Shown here: in pieces, positions 35,446 through 47,060 of the stretch | How positions within the stretch are numbered: the first letter of the stretch is position 1 | Layout: each line of letters starts with the position of its first letter | Origin: Dirofilaria immitis | Lineage: Eukaryota > Nematoda > Chromadorea > Rhabditida > Onchocercidae | Direction of reading: 5' to 3' | DNA length: 64,000 nt | NCBI GenBank assembly: GCA_024305405.1 | Contig: JAKNDB010000075.1 | Span: 930,001-994,000, forward strand | Translations under genes and position numbers: made by a program | The notes under the pieces: generated by a model | Database searches by the model: none | Told to the model about the DNA's origin: nothing | The model's input: only the letters and a program-made list of their open reading frames with translations

Positions 35446-36835
35446 TTAAAGCTTGTTGCCATAAATCAGTGATTCTATATCATGCTTTATTGCCATTGGT
35501 GAAGTGGTTGGCGCATAACGTCTCACCTGAAAATGTTTATGAATCATTTTTAGAAGAAACTGATAGTGAAAATAAATAATAAATCATAAGTTAAGTCATA
35601 ACATATGCCTGAAGTTTTCCGAATAACTTAATAATCATTAAATGTATGTACACATAAAAATATTACTCTGCCAAATAATATTTCGAAATGAAGTAACATT
35701 TGTTAGTCACGGTGATTTTACTGCTGATAGTCATACCGATGAAAATTTATGAAACAGGAAATTTATTACAGTAATCACTTGTGGTCAAAAGCTGAAAATT
35801 AATTAAATCTGTTCCATATTTGCTTTTGTAGTAATATGAAAAAGACTTAGCGAAATTTTTGATTCATTTACCGGATGTCCATTCTGGTCGATGAGAAATT
35901 TCGTGAAATTCCATTTGATTCTATTGCCAAAACTACCGCCTTGCTTCTCTTTCAAAAAATTGTATAAAGGATGGGCATTTCCACCATTAACCTCGATTTT
36001 ATCATAAATATCAGGTTCATAGTGGTACTTTTCTTTACACCTTCCTTGACATCAACTCCGCATCCTGGTTCCTGTACAGAAACAAATCTTTTTTATACAA
36101 CTCACAGTTGTTTATCAACCTCATTAATGTATCAGTTGGCTTAAAGTAGGGATCCATGAATCCACATATGATCTTAGCATAACAAAATGAATATTTTCGC
36201 TTAATATGGAAAATTTATAAGAAATGTGGATGCAGATTTAAAAATAAAAAAGAAAAACCAAAAAGCACCTTTAAAAACGAAAAACCATGAAGATCGTATA
36301 TACCAAAATCGCATCATTTGTTGGATTATAAGCTAGAAAAATAGAAGGAAAAGCAAACCTGCGATCCGAATTGATTACATGGGAATGCAGCAACAGCAAG
36401 TTCTTTATCTTTAAAAAGTTTTTGCAATTCTTTAAGCTCCCTATAGTTGGTATCAGCAAAATCACATTGTGATGCAACGTTAACAATTATAAGTGGCTTT
36501 CCTCTTAAATAAAATATATATATATATATATATATATTCGTATTCTAAATAAATAAACATATATATAACATTATTTTTGGCCATGTAATTTTTACATATT
36601 CTAAATTTCAAACATAACTTTTATATTTGTATCCTTTCTTTCTCCATTCCCTACTGGAACAATTAGAAAAACTTAATATAACACATATAGCGAACCTGTA
36701 TTTATCCAATTTCACTTCTTTACCATCGACATTTTTCACCGTAAAGTCATATATTGTTTCTGATGCAGGTGTGGTTCCCACAAAACGTACAAATGTAAAA
36801 ATTTTTGTGCTAATTGCACAGAAGAACGTTGCCAC
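35446..36835 (-). CDS. gpx: Second glutathione peroxidase, Cys type, with one-base frame break
   Basis: Paralogue of the gene at 31262-33837. Exons 36835-36696, 36503-36359, 36071-35872 and 35527-35446; exon 2 is 145 nt in both genes. The N-terminus has a hydrophobic leader (MATFFCAISTKIFTFVRFVG) ahead of [20 protein letters not shown], which may be a secretion or mitochondrial signal absent from the first gene. Active-site blocks: VNVASQCDFADTNY (Cys replacing Sec), [30 protein letters not shown] and [10 protein letters not shown]. Exon 3 is 200 nt against 201 in the paralogue: one base is missing near 36034, shifting the frame between VDVKEGVK and EKYHYEPDIYDKIEVNG. All splice sites and later motifs are intact, so a consensus error is likelier than decay. 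If real, the product would stop in exon 3. Confidence 0.87.
36518..36537. repeat. (AT)n microsatellite in intron 1 of the second GPX gene
   Basis: Ten uninterrupted TA units immediately upstream of the exon 2 acceptor. Confidence 0.85.
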
Positions 36836-36839
36836 GCCA

Positions 36840-38390
36840 CCTCGTTTATATACGTAAAGTCTGTCTAGAAACTACAATTAAACAGATCACGCAATAAATT
36901 AGACGATCATGTGGGAACTCATATGTTATTCCCGTGCATCTTAACTTTTCAGAGATTCTAATCAATATCGCAGCCGATTGTCATATTATGTGGAACAGTA
37001 TGCAAATTTGGTGGCTTTATAATTGAAAATAAAATAATAAAATAAAATTAATAGATAAATAAGACTATCATCATGGAATTGTCGAACACATTCAGAACAT
37101 TGGCATATTAATTGTAAGTTGAAGTAAGCGATATAATTTATATAAGAAATAAAATAGACGGATAGATAAATGAATATGAAACAGTAATATATTGTTCTGA
37201 TAACTTTCTCCTAATCAAAATAGCTTCATTTTCTAAACTTTCTTCCTCTTTTTTCCTCTTCTTTTTGCTTGCTTCACTTTTTACTTCTTTCATCTTCACA
37301 CATATCTTTCTCAATACCTCAATACCAAATTTCCTAGAATTTACCGTATACAATGTATTTAACATTTTTGTAGTACTGTAATAGTGCTCAATCATTCCAT
37401 GTTATTAATAAATTGAAATTGAATTGAATGACTCATTTCAGTAATTGCATTTGTTTCAAAGGTTATACAAAGGTCATACATTCTTATAAATAATTAAAAA
37501 AAAAAAAAAAGAAACACATAGAAGCGATCTATCATCTATCAATACATATGTATTTGGTATAACTTACGCAATAACATACACGTAATACGTTGAGCATCTG
37601 TTGCTGATTGACGGATGGTTGACAAAAAAAAAAAAAAAAAAAACGGTATAACAAGTATATAACAAAACAAAATATATAATAGGTAATTATAAAGATTTAA
37701 GAATAATTAGCAAAGATTAGTAAAAGGTATAGAAAATTAGAGGAATAATTTTTCGAATATTTTGCCTTTAGAAATCATTCAAACCGCTCTATAATTTCTT
37801 TCCTTTTTTTTTTTTCCCTTTTGTTCTTCCTATTATTTTCCAATATTAATATTTTTGCTTAAATGATTAATAATAAGCTTAAAAATTACAAAAATATATT
37901 AACAAAATTTTGTTAAAAAAAAAATTTAAAACAAATATTACGAAATATTTGATTGATAATAATATCTGTTTAAAAAAAAAAAAAAAAAAAATAATTTTTA
38001 CAATCTGATAATGATCATCAAATATTAAAAATAGGATTGAATTTTTCAATCCATCATAAAATTCATTAAAACTTTTAGCTCAATGACAATTTTAATTGCT
38101 CGTCCATTGATAATGCTCGAAATGGATGATTCTAGTTATGTTGTTCAAGAAAAAAAAAAATAAAATAAAATAAATTCATTAAGAGAAGTAAAGAAGTTCA
38201 TCTATGACTAATTTAATAAGCTCATATTATTTCTTTTTTTTTTTTTTCGTAATAATTCTTCTGTGATAGCTTATCACTATTATAATAATTTATAAAATAA
38301 TTATTTGTATATTATGTGATGATTTTTTCCATCGTTCTTATCTTTCGTCAGTATTACAATTTTTATAATTATCAGAAATATTAATAGATA
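36840..38390. other. Intergenic, upstream of the second GPX gene
   Basis: AT-rich DNA with long poly-A/poly-T runs (about 37497, 37625, 37804, 37973). A lysine/glutamate-rich minus-strand frame at 37138-37395 lacks supporting signals. Confidence 0.5.
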
Positions 38391-38394
38391 CATT

Positions 38395-38683
38395 GAAGAC
38401 CTGAATATATCCTGATTGATTATTTTATTGTTATCATTTTTTATTCATCTTATCTTCAATAGATACATTGAAGAATTGAATATATTCTTGATTGATTATT
38501 TAATGTTTTAATATTATCATAAAGAATTGAATATATCATGATTGATTATTTTAATGTTTTAATATTATCATAAAGAATTGAATATATCCTGATTGATTAT
38601 TTTAATGTTTTAATATTATCATAAAGAATTGAATATATCATGATTGATTATTTTAATGTTTTAATATTATCATTTTATCTTAT
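38395..38683. repeat. 51-bp minisatellite, about five copies
   Basis: Regular copies start at 38521, 38572 and 38623 (AAAGAATTGAATATATCATG, then ATTGATTATTTTAATG and TTTTAATATTATCAT). More diverged copies lie at about 38395 and 38470. Period 51. Confidence 0.85.
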
Positions 38684-39011
38684 TGAATGAAATAATATTT
38701 TTAGAAAATTTTTTTTTGGATAATTTAAAAAAAAATGCCAATATGTGAAGGTAAATTGAGAATGGATGAAAGATAGGATTGATTTTCAAATTTTTACTGA
38801 TTACAAATAATATTGAATGAGTTGAAAGAGGATGGTTGGAAGAATGACGGTCATTGGCATTATTTTAGCATAGTTTGATAGTAAAATTTTGGTATGAAAA
38901 TATATCGAACTTTGTACATTTCTCTTCCCTTTTACTTACCAAAATGTTTGACCTTGTGCAAATTTCACGACTCATTAGTATTTTCCATTCAATTTTCTCT
39001 TAAATAATAAT

Positions 39012-39058
39012 TATATACATATATATATATATATATATACAACACATACACACACACA

Positions 39059-39123
<65 letters not shown>

Positions 39124-39150
39124 AAATACATAAACACAAATACACACTGA
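39012..39150. repeat. (TA)n(CA)n microsatellite block
   Basis: TATATATATA followed by about 110 bp of CA repeats interrupted by TA steps. Confidence 0.92.
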
Positions 39151-39317
39151 CATACACAACTCAACACAATTGATACACTACTTTTTTTTCCTTCCCAACA
39201 ATGATATCAATTTTTTTCCTGTTAAAATTTTTAGAATTTTAATCATTGATCATATTGGAATTAAGACAATTGATTATTTCGAAATTTGATTAATTAAAAT
39301 TTCATTAATTAACAACA

Positions 39318-39318
39318 A

Positions 39319-39350
<32 letters not shown>
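39318..39350. repeat. (ACAT)n microsatellite
   Basis: About eight CATA tetramers. Confidence 0.9.
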
Positions 39351-39877
39351 TTCGTCATATATTCTTGTATTTGATAAACTACATATTTAATCAATTAAAA
39401 AAAACATTTTAATTGATGAAGCAGTATTGCTTCTTGTTTTTATCATAAGGTCATTTGATTGGTTGATTAGAAAAAGCATGAAGTATGTGTTAATTTTTTT
39501 TTAATTCGTCTTATTTCGTATTTCATTTTTATTTTCCTTAAACTATTCCAATGGTACAAATCAATGATTACATTGATGATAAAAAAAAAAAAATGTTAAT
39601 AGTACCCAGCTGAAGACATTAATCATTGATAATTACCTTTAGGCAATTATTGCCTAAATTATTTGCGTTCTTTTCTATAAATCATTTTTGGTTTTTTTTT
39701 TTTCAGAAATCATGATAAATCTTTTTCTTTTCTTTTTTTCATACTACTAGCTAATGTTGCAAAATATTCAAAATAAAATGTTACTTTTAATGAAAAAATA
39801 TCACAATCATAATATTCATTTTATTCATATTTTCAATAAAATATTTGCAAAAAATTTTTTTATTTATATAATTTTTA

Positions 39878-39935
39878 TCGATTGATTGATTGATTGATTA
39901 AACGATTGATTAAACGATTGATTGGATTGATTGAA
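39878..39935. repeat. (GATT)n microsatellite with variant AAACGATTGATT units
   Basis: Five perfect ATTG units, then two AAACGATTGATT blocks and further ATTG units. Confidence 0.85.
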
Positions 39936-40390
39936 ATGATTGATAGAAGAAAAGACGAAAACGAAAGATAGTAGTTATATATTTTATTAATAATTTTTAT
40001 CGATTAATTAAATAATTACAATTAATTATTCCTTTCCTATCATTTCATTTCATATATTTTTAATGAAAAAAAAGGAAAACGAAAATATTTTTCGATACAA
40101 AAAATTAATAAATATTATTGTATAAGAATGAAATTTAATTTATTTTTCATTGTTGAAATGAAATTAATTTCTTTCAAATGTTTGATCATTTTTATATTGT
40201 GAATAATAATATTGTTCATGCATGATGACAGTTTGCCCTCATTTTAATTTCTTTGAAAAATAAAAGAAAACTTGTTTAATATGAATAATGGTTAAGAAGA
40301 ATAGATGATATTGGATTAGTTTTGGTGATATAATTATTACCTTGCCAAAACTATTTACATTCTTTTCCTCCTATTACGATGCCTACGGCA

Positions 40391-40622
40391 AGCTTCTTCT
40401 TCTTCTTCTTCTTCCTCATCGTCGTATCATTGTCGTTGTCGTTGTCGTTATCGTTGTTGTTGTCGTTGTTGTTGTCGTTGTTGTCATCATCATCAACATC
40501 ATCGTTGTCGTTATCGTTGTTGTTGTCGTTGTTGTTGTCGTTGTTGTCATCATCATCAACATCATCGTTGTCGTTATCGTTGTTGTTGTCGTTATTGTTG
40601 TTGTTGTTGTTGTTGTTGTTTG
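40391..40622. repeat. TTC tract plus 63-bp higher-order (GTT/GTC/ATC) repeat
   Basis: Trinucleotide array with a superposed 63-bp period: the TCATCATCATCAACATCATC island recurs 63 bp apart (about 40484 and 40547), each followed by the same GTTGTCGTTATCGTTG pattern. It is open in several frames on both strands (polyV, polyL/S, polyN/D), but no start, splice or domain supports coding. Confidence 0.9.
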
Positions 40623-41037
40623 TTGTCATCTTTTCATCATCATCTTCATTAAAGTTATATCTATTATTGAATTTATGTTGTTGTTATTGTCATTCTTATT
40701 TGTCAATTTAATTATTCTACTTTTTTTCCCCCTTCATTCTTAAATAATTGTTTTTTTTTTTTGTTTTGTTTATAATTTTGTTTAAATAAGAAAAAATGAA
40801 AAAAAAAAAAAAACAAATTTATTTGCATCCAAATGACAAATAATTACTTTTGAAACGTTTATTGTTAATTCGATTTCATCTCTTCCTTTCGTTTCATTTC
40901 ATTTCTTTTCTTTTTTTTTTTTTTTTTTTTTTACAGCTATAATTCTTTCTTTGAAATGTTTACATTAATAAATAAAGCACATATTTAATATTAATTTTAA
41001 TCTTTTAAAAAAACCACATATGACCTTTTAATGACCT

Positions 41038-41062
41038 TTATATATATATATATATATATATA
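41038..41062. repeat. (TA)n microsatellite
   Basis: About twelve TA units. Confidence 0.85.
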
Positions 41063-42112
41063 CATGAAATTTCAATAAATCAATGATAATAATTTATTTA
41101 ATTTAGAAAACATGCAAAATAATATTAAAACAAAAAAAAAAAAGTGGTTGTTAAAACTTTCGCTTATTTCATTCACCCCAATCAAAAACTACCAGTTTTT
41201 GGTTTATTTTAGAAAAAAAAAAAATTTTTTTCCACTTTTTTATTTTTAAAAAACATTTCTTTACGGCTTTTATGACGATCAAATTATTATTCGCCTTGTT
41301 GATCGAAGAAAATTATAATTTAGCTCGAATTCTTGAATAATTTCAATTTAAATAATCGTTATATTTATTCAATTATTTTGCTGTTGTTTATTTATTTGTC
41401 TGTTTACTTGCTTGTTTGTTTAATTTGTTTATTCATTCACTTTTTTTTAATTATTTTTATCATTGGAATTTACCTGTTTATCCAGAACACTTCTCTACCT
41501 TTTCCATCAATTATTGTAATAATCAATACCTAAAGTTTATTAATGGAAAAAAGGTAAAAGTTAGAATGAATGATGATAATCTTGATAAGTTAATGTTATT
41601 TCTATATTTGTTAGGTTACTAATTCGTAATCAAGCATATAAAATGTTCGTATATTATTCGTCAAATGATTGTAAAATATTGAAAATTTTAATTGATAAAA
41701 TTAATTTTCAATTTATATTCATAGTGATGTGTTCTGTATGATTAGAAAAGATAAACAAGTTGTTGATAGAAGAAGAAGAAGAAGAAAGAATAATAAGATT
41801 AATTAGATAAAATATCGAAAAATTTTCGATCAAATAAGTGCATGAAATGAAATATACCATATTAATTATCATTTCGAATCCGATAAATTAATATGATATG
41901 ATATGATACTTATTCATTGTTTTTTTTCCAACCATTAATTATCCTAATTAACATTCCATTGATAATGAATATAATTTATGTATATATGACATCTAGTAAA
42001 TTAAAATAATTACATGAATAATTTGAGGTATTCCCTGGAGTATCATATTAAAAACAAATATTCATTCATCGCTATCAGTCAGCTTAAGATTTATATTGAT
42101 AATATCAATAAC

Positions 42113-42257
42113 AATAGGTAAACAACAACAATAACAACAACAACAATAACAATAATAATAATAGTAGCAATAATATCAACAACAATATTAACAATAACAA
42201 TAACAATAATAACAACAACAACAACAACAACAACATCATTATTAACAATAACAACAA
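42113..42257. repeat. (AAC/AAT)n trinucleotide tract
   Basis: Nearly continuous AAC, AAT and AGC triplets. The minus-strand polyV/I frame is a repeat artefact. Confidence 0.88.
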
Positions 42258-42797
42258 CATTCACAAAATATAAATAGATATTTTTTTTTTCATTTATTCC
42301 TTCCCTTTCTTTTACCCACCCATTTTTACCCATTCTTTTCCCGAGAATTATTTAAGAAGGAATGCAAGAAGGGGTGGAGGAAAACGAATTGTCATTGCCT
42401 GCGGTAACCAATCCATCTATAATTGTCTCCTACAATTAATCTGTTCCCTTTGCTGTTCAATTTTTTCAAACCTTAATTAATTCCTTTTTTTTTTTTTTTT
42501 TTCCTCTTATTTTATTAGAAAAAAAAAAAGAGTAATGAAAAAGAAAAAATGAAATTGTGAGAAAATTCTTACTATTCAAATTATATTTATATTATCAATG
42601 TACATGTAATGCATATAAATATAAATATAAATTTTCAATCAATTATCATAATTATCATTGGTTTGTGGATAAAATGAAATTTAAAAAGAAAAAAATTTTA
42701 TTTTTCTTCTTCTTCCTCTCTTTCTTTCTCTCTCTTTTTTTTTTTTATTTCTTTCATAAAAGTTATAAATTTATTTATGAATTATCTAATAAATTTG

Positions 42798-42820
42798 AGA
42801 GAGAGAGAGAGAGAGAGAGA
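42798..42820. repeat. (GA)n microsatellite
   Basis: About eleven GA units flanked by poly-A, within AT-rich DNA upstream of the HMG-box gene. Confidence 0.85.
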
Positions 42821-43290
42821 AAAAAAAGGAATACTTTACGAATTCATTTCTTTCTAATTTGTTATTACTTTTCTTTTTTTTTTTTTGAGAAAAAAAAAAA
42901 AGAAAGAATTTATGAAATTTTTTAAATTTATTTATAAATTATTTTATAAAATTGAAAAAAAAAAAAGAAAAGAAAAGAAAGAAAGTAAGTAATTATGATT
43001 TTATCTTTTTTTTTTTTATTTTGATATTTTTAGAAGATGAAAAAAAAAAAAAAATGATTAAATTTATGATTACGTTGTATGTATTGGAATGTAACTAAAA
43101 TCAAAAGGAATCATCGGATCATTAAATGTAAAATAGCAATCTAAAATTTTAATTCGTTTTTTTTTTTTTGTCTTTTTTTGTTAAAATTCTTTACTACTCG
43201 TTAAATATGATAGATATTGCATTTAATAATAGATTTATGCTTTTCTTTTGATGAAATGTTGTTTTTTTTTTTTTTTTTTTTTTAGAATCA

Positions 43291-45133
43291 ATGTATCATC
43301 ATCCAGTATCACTGTATCATTCAACAATACCAACATATGCAGATAATAGTTGTATTGATTTTGAAATTTATGGTATTGAACAGAATGATTGTTATTCGGA
43401 TTTGAATTGTATTGTACCATCATTGATTCCGGAAGAGCAACAAGGATATCCTTATCCTATTACAACATATGATAATAATATTACAACAACAATAACAACA
43501 ACAACATGTAGTATTCATGATACAATAACGGATAATAATACTGAGCAAACAATCAATCGTACCTCACGTCGAACAATAAGGAAGAAACGCTCAAAAAAGA
43601 TCCAAATGAACCACAAAAGTATACGTCAACATTTTCTAAATAATTTTAAAATATTTTAAATATCATTTAAAAAAAAAATAACAGAGGGAAAAAAAAAGAA
43701 AAAGAAAGAAATGAATTTAAATTGATATAATTCTTATCAAAATTTATGATAAAAATAAACATTTTAATCATATCATCAAATGTTTATATTTTCAAATTTC
43801 AGGCCCGTTTCAGCATATGCCTTATTTTTTCGTGATACGCAAGCTGCTATAAAGGAAGGAGTCCAAATGCAAGTTTTGGTGAAGTATCAAAAATTGTAGC
43901 ATCATTGTGGGATTCATTAGATTATCATACAAAAATGTTAGTCACATTTTTTTCTTTCCTTCTTTCTCTCTCTCTCTCTCTCTCTCACTTTTTGTTTGAT
44001 AAATTTTTATTAAAAATTTGAAAAAGAAATTGAAATTTTAAAAATTTGAAAATCGATTCAATCATATATATATATATGTTTACATTTTTAAGTTATACAA
44101 ACAAAGGACAGAAATGGCAAAAAAGATTATTTGAAAAAGCTTGCTGCTTATCGTGCACAACAAATATCACGTGTAAGTCAAATATAAATAATAACTTACG
44201 GACGTATAAAATACTACAAATATATATATTATTTATATAAATTAATGATATGATATGTTGTGATATGTTGCGATATAAAATAGAACAATTAGCATATTCT
44301 ATACTGAAATTTAGAATTTTAAAAAATTTATTCTAGAATGAAACAATGCAACCAATATCAGGAACGGAAAAAGGAATACAAAAATCAGTGGAAACAATGA
44401 ATTCTGCAAGTTCATCATCAAATGTAAAACAACAATTATCAACTACAATAGATGAAATGACTTTGGCAAATTTGATAGCTCGTCCACCGTCAACAAACTT
44501 TTCATCACTTTATCATCATCAACGGTACGTAAAATATGAATTCATAAAAAAAAAAAAAAAAAAGGAAAAAATACCTATTCTTTTAGATCATTAAGTTGCA
44601 AGAATCGAAATCATATACTTTTTCAATTTTGAACGTTTAAGTTTTATTTCTTTTCTTATAAGATATTTTTAATAAATAATCCAATTTGGAAGTTATTAAA
44701 ATCATAAATTATGTCTTTCATAATTTATAAATGCATTTTTCTTGAATCCTTAATTGTATCAGCATTCTTATCAGAATCCATTTATCATCTTTAATAGCTT
44801 TAATCCTCTTTGTAATATTAGATGAAATTTTAAGAATGAATATATATATATATATATGTATTCATCCATCTGGTCAATAATGATTTATTTATTTGTTTGC
44901 TAGATATTATGTTTACAAATGATTTTGCTAGATTTTAAGGCCTAAAATTCTATAATTATTCATCGAAATATTATATAAGCATCAAATTATCTTTCTTACA
45001 TATTTTTCACATTTAGATTTTATTCTAAGAAATAAATTATAAATTTATTTAAAAAAAAAAAAAAGAAAATTAAACTTAAAATTTTAGTTCGAATAATGAA
45101 AAAATGGAAACGAATATCATTGGCAAAACATAG
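43291..45133 (+). CDS. TOX-family HMG-box protein, 5'-incomplete
   Basis: Nuclear HMG-box factor of the TOX/TOX4 type. Exons: about 43286-43615 (ATG at 43291, but an acceptor just before it suggests upstream exons), 43804-43936, 44093-44172, 44337-44524, and from 45087 to a stop at 45133. N-terminal YGIEQNDCYSDLNCIVPSL resembles the acidic TOX N-region, then a basic NLS-like RRTIRKKRSKK. The HMG box reads KKDPNEPQK / [18 protein letters not shown] / RSPNASFGEVSKIVASLWDS / LYKQRTEMAKKDYLKKLAAY RA, a close match to the TOX box. To read it, one A must be restored at 43593-43598, at 43851-43853 and at 44119-44124, and one G at the 43936 splice junction. All are homopolymer positions. The C-terminal exon is Ser-rich (MNSASSSSNVKQQL). 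The last exon has a second open frame to 45206. Confidence 0.82.
43966..43986. repeat. (TC)n microsatellite in a TOX-gene intron
   Basis: About nine TC units inside the intron that splits the HMG box. Confidence 0.8.
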
Positions 45134-45209
45134 TAAAGATATGTTGGAAAAAATGGATCAGAAGAATGATCTCAATCCGAAAATATCTGATAAATTTGAT
45201 AAATAATAT

Positions 45210-46230
45210 TTGCAAATTAATTTTTGCCCAATTTTATCTCATAAATTACTATTTTAAATAACTGTCTGCTCAAAAAATATTTCATTTAATAAAAGCATAT
45301 TTTTGTTTTTATTTTATTTTTTTTTTTTTAATGAAAGTAAACGATCTGTTATTTCAGTAATTTTACAATTTAATCAAATATATGTTTGTTAAATTATCAT
45401 CGAATTAATAGTATGTGATAGAAGGTTTAGTATCGTACTCTTCTACATCGAACAGTGCAATCATAATATTAATTCTCGAGAAATTGGCCATAATATTAAT
45501 TATCAAGAATTTAAAAAATAATCGTTATATTTTTCTCTCATGACCTCTTTTATCTCTTTGTAACTTCAAATATATTCATTAATCTTTTTAAACTTATTAT
45601 CATTATGTCTATTCGTTTTATATTGGGTCAATAATATTAGTTTACTTTTGAGACGTAATTGAGACTGTAAGTTTTCATTCGTTGCAAATTTACCATTTAT
45701 CAATTTTTTGTTTCATGATATACACTCTGAATAAGTGTTAAGATTAGAAATGATAGGGCTAACTGGTTATCATACATTTTTTTTTGGCATAGGATAATAA
45801 AAATGTAAATAAATCATTTATTTTTGAATATTTGATATCTGTGATAGCGATAAATTTGCATAGAAATGAGTTAATATAAACATAAAAAAGCTCATATTTC
45901 ATTTATATATATATATGTCTTTTTTTTTTTGATTTATTTAATAAAAGTTTGCAGTTAATGAACTCATTAGATTTAACCAAAAAGATTTATTCGGATACTA
46001 CCAAAAATTATCACTCGATTTTACTAGGTTTTTCTTTTCGAACATTATCTTATCTTATCGGATGCTTATTAATTAGGAAGAGAATTTTTGTTCGATTAGG
46101 TTAATGTTAATCAAAAATCACTAATCAATTATTTAGGATTAAATTTAATAATAAAAAAAAAGCTATCTCATTCTTTAAGCCTTTTTTTAACCTTCATTAA
46201 TACTTTTTCTTATTATCAATTTTGCTAACA
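45210..46230. other. Intergenic, AT-rich
   Basis: 3' flank of the TOX-like gene and upstream DNA of the small membrane protein ORF. Several AATAAA hexamers. No exon seen. Confidence 0.5.
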
Positions 46231-46306
46231 AAAATTCTTGCATCATTTCTTGCGATCATACAGCGCCGATAAGTTATCATTTATCAGATATATCATTTAT
46301 AGATCT

Positions 46307-46660
46307 ATGAATCAGAAAAATTTTTGTCATTCCTTTTCTATTTACTTCATTTCTAGTACTTTCAATAATGTAAATGAGCATCAATCGATACTTCATCAAT
46401 ATTCAATGCTTGATTTCGATTGCATTCCGTTACTCATCGAAGTGATTGGTATTATAATTACTATAGCAACATGTATTGTAATGCATTTGATTATGAAAAA
46501 ATCCTACGAAAATATCGATCGGCCAACAATTCATCATTTAATTCATGATAAATATTATAACAAACAATTGAATGAATTTTTAAATGAGCATGATAGAAAA
46601 AGGAAAATATTACGTGATGTTTCGAATAAACGTGAAATGTTACGTGATGTTTTCGAATAA
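46307..46660 (+). CDS. Small single-pass membrane protein, 117 aa, unrecognised
   Basis: From the ATG at 46307 the frame encodes a short extracellular-like N-part (MNQKNFCHSFSIYFISSTFN NVNEHQS), one clear TM helix (LLIEVIGIIITIATCIVMHL), a basic anchor (IMKKSYENIDRP) and a hydrophilic charged tail ending KRKILRDVSNKREMLRDVFE. Size and topology resemble KCNE/MPS potassium-channel accessory subunits, which also have a KK-x-x-E motif just after the helix, but no diagnostic identity is seen. A TTTCTAG acceptor at about 46356 could put the true start in an upstream exon. The last two tail segments are units of the downstream minisatellite. Confidence 0.5.
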   Translation: MNQKNFCHSFSIYFISSTFNNVNEHQSILHQYSMLDFDCIPLLIEVIGIIITIATCIVMHLIMKKSYENIDRPTIHHLIHDKYYNKQLNEFLNEHDRKRKILRDVSNKREMLRDVFE

Positions 46661-47060
46661 ATAGGAAAAGGAAATGTTACGTAATCTTCGAATAAACGTG
46701 AAATGTTACGTGGTGTTTTCAAATAAACGTTACGTGATGTTTTGAATAAATGTTACGCGATGTTTTCGAATAAATAGAAAAAAGGAAATGTCATGTGATG
46801 CTCTCGAATAAACGTGAAATGTTACGTGATGTTTTCGAATAAGTAGGAAAAAGAAATGTTACGTAATCTTCGAATAAACGTGGAATGTTGCATGATGTTT
46901 TCGAATAAATGTTACGTGTTCGAATGAATGTTATGTGATGTTTTCGAATAAATGTTATGTGATGTTTTAATAAATATTACGTAATGCTTTCGAATAAACG
47001 TGGAATGTTACGTGGTGTTTCCGAATAAATGTTACGCGATGTTTTTGAATAAACATGATA
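46605..47060. repeat. Degenerate minisatellite, unit about 20-31 bp
   Basis: Repeating blocks of AATAAACGTGAAATGTTACG followed by TGATGTTTTCG, with shortened variants (AATAAATGTTACGTGATGTTTTCG). Roughly 15 units, ending about 47055. The first two are inside the coding frame of the small membrane protein. Confidence 0.88.

Noticed and set aside
37138..37395. Lys/Glu-rich minus-strand ORF of 85 codons upstream of the second GPX gene
   Set aside because: Low-complexity centre and hydrophobic random-looking end; no promoter, splice or family support.
40342..40743. 133-codon plus-strand ORF and overlapping frames
   Set aside because: Pure translation of GTT/GTC/ATC trinucleotide repeats (polyV, polyL/S, polyN/D) with no domain, start context or splice support.
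42091..42333. 80-codon minus-strand ORF rich in Val and Ile
   Set aside because: Frame through an AAC/AAT triplet array.
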